Shown piece by piece: positions 58,689 to 64,000 of a stretch of DNA of 64,000 nucleotides. A model generated the notes under the pieces. The model saw only the letters and a list, made by a program, of their open reading frames with translations, was not told the origin of the DNA and made no database searches. This DNA comes from Trichuris trichiura. Lineage: Eukaryota > Nematoda > Enoplea > Trichinellida > Trichuridae. The stretch spans positions 620,001 through 684,000 of the forward strand of contig JBAJFE010000038.1 of NCBI GenBank assembly GCA_037903355.1, written 5' to 3'. The position numbers and the translations under genes are program-made. Positions within the stretch are counted from its first letter, which is position 1; each line of letters starts with the position of its first letter.

Positions 58689-58700
58689 AATAACGATTAA

Positions 58701-61700
58701 CTTAACAAAACATCTGAGATGTAACGTGTGTCAATCTGATAGATAAAACAGCGACTCGTTGATTAACGAGCAGGTGGTATGCACACCGCGAGTGAGCTGT
58801 TCAGAGGGGATGATACGTCCTTGGTAAAACGGAACAAGTCACGACAAGAATCCGTCACACCACTCAAAATGGCCCGCAGGTTAAAAAATACGATCTTGCT
58901 ACCGAATAATCTTCTCCCACTGCCTCTTACTGCAGGTCTGGCTGGTCATCTGTATTAGGACGGGGAAAATGAGTAATGTAAAACTATTTCTATTAATAGT
59001 AGTGATACAAAACTATTATGTGTTTGGAACACATGTGCGACAATAAGATCATAGTGAGCATTATTTTCATTGACTGTTTAGGAAGTAGAATAGCACTAAG
59101 GAAGCATTAGTCAAAGAAGCGGAATGTTGTGCAACCAGTAGGGTGCAGTTACCCAATAAGTTGAAATCGTCTTAGACCGGTTGTTGAAAGTAGAACCGGT
59201 TACCAAACACAATTCAAGGAATACACTTCTTTATTTTATTTAGGGTTTCACAATCGACATTGACAGCTGAAATAGTTTCACCGAAGCACTTCTGTACCGC
59301 GGCTATGAAATTTCGTATGCTTTTTATGGGCTGCATTGCAAGTTGTAATACCTTTCATTAGTGCTAGCGCGGAAACAAGACAAAGTCCTCGTTAAATAAA
59401 TTTCCTTAATGCATAAAAATAAAGATGCACGCTTTGTTTTGTGTTCATTATTTAAGACCCATAGTAGCATTATCGAAACGCACCGAACAGCTCCTATACT
59501 GTCTTTTTGCAATCAGACGAAAGTTCCTCCCTTTAACCGATGCCCAAGTTTTGAAAATTGATTAAGTTAGCTTGGAAGCTTAAGAACAAGCCGGCACAAG
59601 AATCACTCAGAATTGGTATCTGCTACTAGATTTTACCAAGTTTATCTAAGAGGTCTGCAATAGTTTATGCCAAACCAAAATAGAAATGAGCTAGAGGAAG
59701 GTAACTTGGATCGCTGCTACTGTTTTCAGGTGCCTGACAGAAGCAGATTTGCATGTGGTCAACAGTATCTGCTATTTGCTATTAATGAGCAAATGGTCGA
59801 TGACTTTCCAGCTGTACATTCGACACCTCAGACTTTTGCTTGATTCCTATCAATGACGCTCCTACAAAAAAAGTTTTCGAGACACGTCAAGGCAAGCAAA
59901 TGTGGTATTTGTCGAATTGCTCTTTTGCCACGCAGCAAGTAAACATTTGCAAGTGTTCGAATCCAGTTGCACAGATTCGCCTTTTAAAAATTTCCAGGCA
60001 ATAGAACTCTCCTTTTAAAGAGCAGTTCAGCTGTTTCAACATCAGGGAAGCGAAGTAATTTGCAAACATACTTGCTGTGCGACTATAACGTTGGTGCAGT
60101 ACCAGTTTTTATCAGCGGGGGAATTCAGCAAAAAAACAAACCATCTTGAAAATTAAAGCTGCTTTTAATCGTACCTGCGCTGATTCACTTATTCGTGTCA
60201 AGGTTAAGTGAAGTTTACAAAACTTCGTTGAATCTGAAAATACTTAGTCGCCCGCATTTCTTTATTCACTAATTTCGTTCATTCTTGTTCTCAGTTATGA
60301 AGGTCCTGAACTTGCGTTCACTTTTTGGCGTAAAGCCTCCTTAAATACTGCAGTGAGCATCCGTTATCTGCTCTAATTGGTTAGCTAAGGCCGTAACTGA
60401 AAATGTGCCTCTCCAACTGTTTATAACCTATAACGATCGTGAGCCTTGTTCTCAAAATTTTCACAACATCAGTAAGCGGGAAGACGAAAGAGTTCGGGCT
60501 GTAGGCTTCTGAAGAGGTCGCCGAAAATGCGTAACGTTTATTTAGTCGTTGCTTCATCTGCGCAGTAAAAATAGCAACCAGTTTTTGCGTTGCACCGTAC
60601 TTGTAATAAAACGTGGCTTCCATGTGGTCCAGTGTGTCATAATTTGATTTAAACGAAATCCTTCTATTATATTCACAATGAGATGGTGCTTTGGAACCTG
60701 GTTGATTCTGTCGTCAACGTTGAATGCAAACAATGAATATTCCCAAAAACAAATAAAATCGGTCCCAGAACTGATGCACTCTCATGCTGATTCTTTTCAA
60801 TAAAATTGAAGCATTTGGAATTCCTGCAAATGCTCTTGCTCATTTTGATTCCGTTTTGCTGAATTCGCAGCAGATTATAGTTTTAGTACTAATAGTTCTT
60901 TGACTGATAGCTACGTAGGCAGCCTATTTACTCAATTCATAATACGAGGAATTATTCTGAAACAATTTGTAGTTCTACATTCGCTGGGCTTCAAACACGT
61001 GAGTTATTTTACGTGGCTGAACGGTTTAAAAATTGACGTTAAATTTTGAAGCAAGCTCGCTAATACGTCCACTCATTTGGCAGCCAACACCAGCAACAAG
61101 GGATAAGGTCATTTCGCAGTAGCACTTCGAAATACGATTCACAATGATGCTCCAAAAGTGGTTGAAAAATATAACCTTACTGCTTAAGAAAACGTGGCTC
61201 ATACACAACATTCTGCAAAGGACAACTTAGTAAATGAGTAGGATGTGAAATATTACTGAAAAAACAAAGAATGTGTTCAAACAAGTTTTGCAACCCAAAT
61301 TTTGCATAAATCATGTCGTTTGTGTACAAATTATCATTTTTTTATTTGGAAAGGAGCAGCCATTGAGAAGTTCACGTTTTGAATTTTACTTTCACCACAC
61401 ACCATGATAAGCGCTTCTTTTTCTATACGCTTTCAAGAAAACTATTAATCGAAGGATAAAACAGTTGTACATCTTAGCAATATTAACTATGTTTACTATG
61501 GTCTGGGCGTTGGGAGAAGTTCGCAAGTTCTGCGCACTCTTCGTAATAGGCGAGTGAATTGTTCTTCCCTATTTTTTACTCGCATATTGTTCAGCAGCGT
61601 TAATTTGCCTTGCTTCAATTTTGTACGCCCGCTGTCAAGCAAACAAATGAAGCGCCCCCTTATTTGACCCTGCGCCACTTGCGCGTGACAAGAAGCTCTA

Positions 61701-62333
61701 TTGTCAAATGATTAATCGCCAGCTTCGCGGCATTCAGTCTTTTGAACTCTTGCACAAACGATGGCGTATGGGAGCGCCTTTCCGCCATGAATTGGCCTTC
61801 GGTCAAATTTTGCAATGTCGTTCAAAGCATCCTTGAATTGAACGGCCCTCGCGCACTAATTTCCTGCCATTCGAACTCATGTTCAATAGACGCTTTGTAA
61901 TGCTTACAGGGGACTGACTAGACAGCTGCAATGAGCGTTTGCTCACATTCCTCAAGTCTGCGCACGCCGTCTGAGACGTTCACTTATCTGTGTATTTTCT
62001 CAGTTAGAACGGCGAGTCATGCAAATTTGACGTTAGTGGTTACGCTTACCCGTCTCGACCAGCTTGATAGTGAGCAAAAGCTATAACATCGCCTTAAAAG
62101 GCCTTACAGAGATGATTCACGCAGTTTAAAACGTTTCTGCGCGACGCTACCGTGATCGCGTATTGATAGATTCTGAATTGCCATCAGCAGCCAGCAAGCG
62201 TTGTCGCTGTCGTCGACAGATAGACATTTCAGTGCAAACACTCACAGCCCAGCTGTTGGTTTCATTCGCTCAGTAGAGGTCGTATACCAGATCTTCAGTC
62301 CAGTTTCCTTCACTGATCTACGCTACATACAGC
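58701..62333. other. No recognised gene
   Basis: Frames such as 60381-60623 (-) and 59887-60069 (-) have no conserved motif. 61500-62300 is richer in G+C and is probably the upstream region of the LIM-protein gene. Confidence 0.5.
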
Positions 62334-63017
62334 ATGCCGAACTGTCCAGCCTGCAACAAGCCGGTGTATTTCGGTTAGCTTTGACTTTTGGATTTGTTCA
62401 GCACAAGACTAAATCGATTCCTATTTCAGCCGAGCGGAAAGTCTCCATGGGAAAAGACTGGCATTCCGCCTGTCTCCGCTGTGCCAACGAACCGTGCAAG
62501 AAGGTCTTAGTTCCTGGCAGTCACTCGGAAGTGAGCATAAAAATTATTGCCTTTTAAAATCTCAGTCGCTCTTGCTGCTAATTGTTACCTCGGCAAAAGA
62601 CATTCAAAAGCTTCCGATTTCACTTCACTATTCGAACGCGCTTTGTGAACATCTCGAGTCTCGCTTAAGAGGATTACTAGCATACAACAATACTTCATTT
62701 TTTAAAAAGGGAAAGAAATCTAGTTTTTCTTTCACGCCAACGCTAGAACACGCTTTACCGCTTCCAAAACGTTCCTGCTTACGCATAACGGCACGAATCT
62801 TTTTGTCTTACGCAATTGTCATTTTAAAAAAACTTAAACTTTCAGCATGATGGCCGACCGTACTGTAACATGTGTCATCGAGCATTATTTGGTCCGAAGG
62901 GTGAGCGGAGAAAACAATATCTTCAAGGCATTTGTCTGTTTCATTCCTGCCCCTATTTTAGGCTATGGCCACGGCGGAACGGAAAGTCATACATTCCACA
63001 GTGGAAAGACCGGTTGA
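62334..63017 (+). CDS. CRIP1-like: CRIP-type single-LIM cysteine-rich protein
   Basis: Four exons join in phase: 62334-62373, 62430-62530, 62846-62900 and 62962-63017, giving 83 residues (human CRIP1: 77). It is one LIM zinc-binding domain plus the short glycine-rich tail typical of CRIP proteins: MPNCPACNKPVYFAERKVS, GKDWHSACLRC, HDGRPYCNMC, ALFGPKGYGHGGTESHTF. Ligands of zinc site 1 are C4, C7, H25 and C28. For site 2 C31, C36, C54 and C57 are available. That is CX4C and CX2C, against CX2C and CX3C in human CRIP1. CRIP proteins are small cytosolic or nuclear zinc proteins with protein-binding roles. The ATG lies one base after an acceptor (CTACATACAG), a likely trans-splice site. It converges on the Sec24 gene, 285 bp away. 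Confidence 0.94.
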
Positions 63018-63302
63018 GTTCACTATTCGAATGAGCGGCATTAAGCGACGTGGTGACGGTGTTTTCCTCACTTCTTCCGATATCGCTTTTGCAAATTTAT
63101 GAAAGTGCTTATGTTTACTTTTCATGCATTAACCGATCAGAGAAAAAAGTAAACACCTGCGGCAAGAGGCAAATAGTTAACGAATTCCTGAACCAGCAAC
63201 GGAAAAAGAAACGGATGTCACCTATAGCGGCCGGTTTTTGCAGTCTTCCGTGGGCATAGTTCTGCAAGTACGGCAAAAAGAGCGCAGAATACGTTTCCAT
63301 CT

Positions 63303-64000
63303 TCAGGCTAGCAAATTTCGAATCTCTTTATGAATTAGACAGAGAAACTCGACATATGAAGGATGGCTATCAGCGCGGTCTTCAACTAGGAACTTCTTCA
63401 ACCATGATTCCATTCGGTCTTGTTGCTTGACGATAAAGAGCTGAAAGGGGTTAAACACCGTATTTTCCTGAAAAATTATGAGAACCCGATTTAACCTTCA
63501 GGCGTCGCTGCTTAGGTGCTTGTATCTCCTCAATCAAACAGCGCAAAGTTCGAGAGGTTGGATTGTCTTTCTCAGGCAGCTGATGCTACGGACGACGAAA
63601 TTACGCTTAACAAATACGGCGCTGCTAAATACCTTATCCGCACTGATCTGCGCGAAGCTGTTTACTCCAAATACGTCTTGAATCCACTGTGCTTGTACGT
63701 TCATTCCAACCCACAGGAAAAGTACAACACCGTTGTCTGCAATCAACGAATCTTGAGCAGTAATTCGGTTGGCTAACGTTATTTACCAAGAAGGTAGGCA
63801 TTATCTGAGAACAAGTTCTCGTAAAGACAACGAATTCCAGTGGCAGCCTCTCGAGACGATTCTAGATTAAGCTGAACAAGGCAAGTGATGCTTGCTTATA
63901 CGATGAAAAAGTAACCTAGCACTTACAACGGAAATGACGTGAGGGTAAAAGTAATTAACTGATTCCGAAACAGTCATTGAGGGAATTATATGCACAAGCC
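63303..64000 (-). CDS. SEC24-like: Sec24C/D-type COPII coat subunit, C-terminal part
   Basis: Five minus-strand exons join in phase: 64000-63927 (cut by the window edge), 63871-63787, 63736-63633, 63579-63496 and 63440-63303 (stop). The in-window part is 160 or so C-terminal residues. It begins in the helical domain (VNYFYPHVISV), passes through the gelsolin-like domain (SDNAYLLDNGVVLFLWVG, then QDVFGVNSFAQI) and LPEKDNPTSRTLRCLIEEI, and ends KKFLVEDRADSHPSYVEFL and HKEIRNLLA. Sec24 is the cargo-binding subunit of the inner COPII coat at ER exit sites. The LPxxDNP segment and the end match the C/D class and not A/B. Introns are 50-55 nt, all with good splice sites. Confidence 0.95.

Noticed and set aside
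59950..59985. TTCGAATCC resembling a tRNA T-arm
   Set aside because: No acceptor stem, D-arm or anticodon arm could be folded around it.

Overview
The window is an animal nuclear sequence, most probably from a nematode. The genes have many short introns, often 48-56 nt. Several start codons lie a few bases after a strong 3' splice site, as expected for spliced-leader trans-splicing. An interstitial tract of the nematode telomere hexamer (TTAGGC) sits in one intron. A worm of the Trichuris/Trichinella type is possible, but that is inference. Most of the DNA is AT-rich. The left edge is clearly GC-richer and is the 3' end of a Ty3/gypsy-type retrotransposon.

Layout. 1-1101: end of the gypsy pol gene (integrase) plus a likely 3' LTR. 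3.7-13 kb: repeat-rich, with foldback elements, a 230-bp MITE family and a hAT-type MITE around an intact Ly6-like surface protein gene (7910-8404). 13.5-21.9 kb: a TMCC-family coiled-coil membrane protein (exons 18921-21866, possibly one more at 13562) and a candidate neuropeptide precursor (17498-17752). 23.8-28.4 kb: a single-pass membrane protein with a disordered tail (+), then two minus-strand genes, a divergent actin-related protein and a PH-domain protein. 28.4-38.2 kb: no gene I can defend. 38.2-39.2 kb: a coiled-coil gene (-). 40.5-45.7 kb: a succinyl-CoA ligase beta subunit of the GTP-specific (SUCLG2) type. 47.1-51.9 kb: a TMTC4-type O-mannosyltransferase (-), convergent with it. 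53-58.7 kb: unresolved small genes and more foldback and MITE copies. 62.3-64 kb: a CRIP-type LIM protein (+) convergent with the 3' end of a Sec24C/D-type COPII gene (-).

The genes are mostly unrelated housekeeping functions (TCA cycle, ER glycosylation, COPII export, actin fold), and I see no operon or shared pathway. The most unusual content is a family of foldback elements. Five copies show direct repeats of 10-14 bp, a one-sided 3' tail outside the hairpin, and arms that match each other within a copy but differ between copies. Next in interest are the SUCLG2-type enzyme with changed glycine loops and the intact dibasic/amidation precursor.
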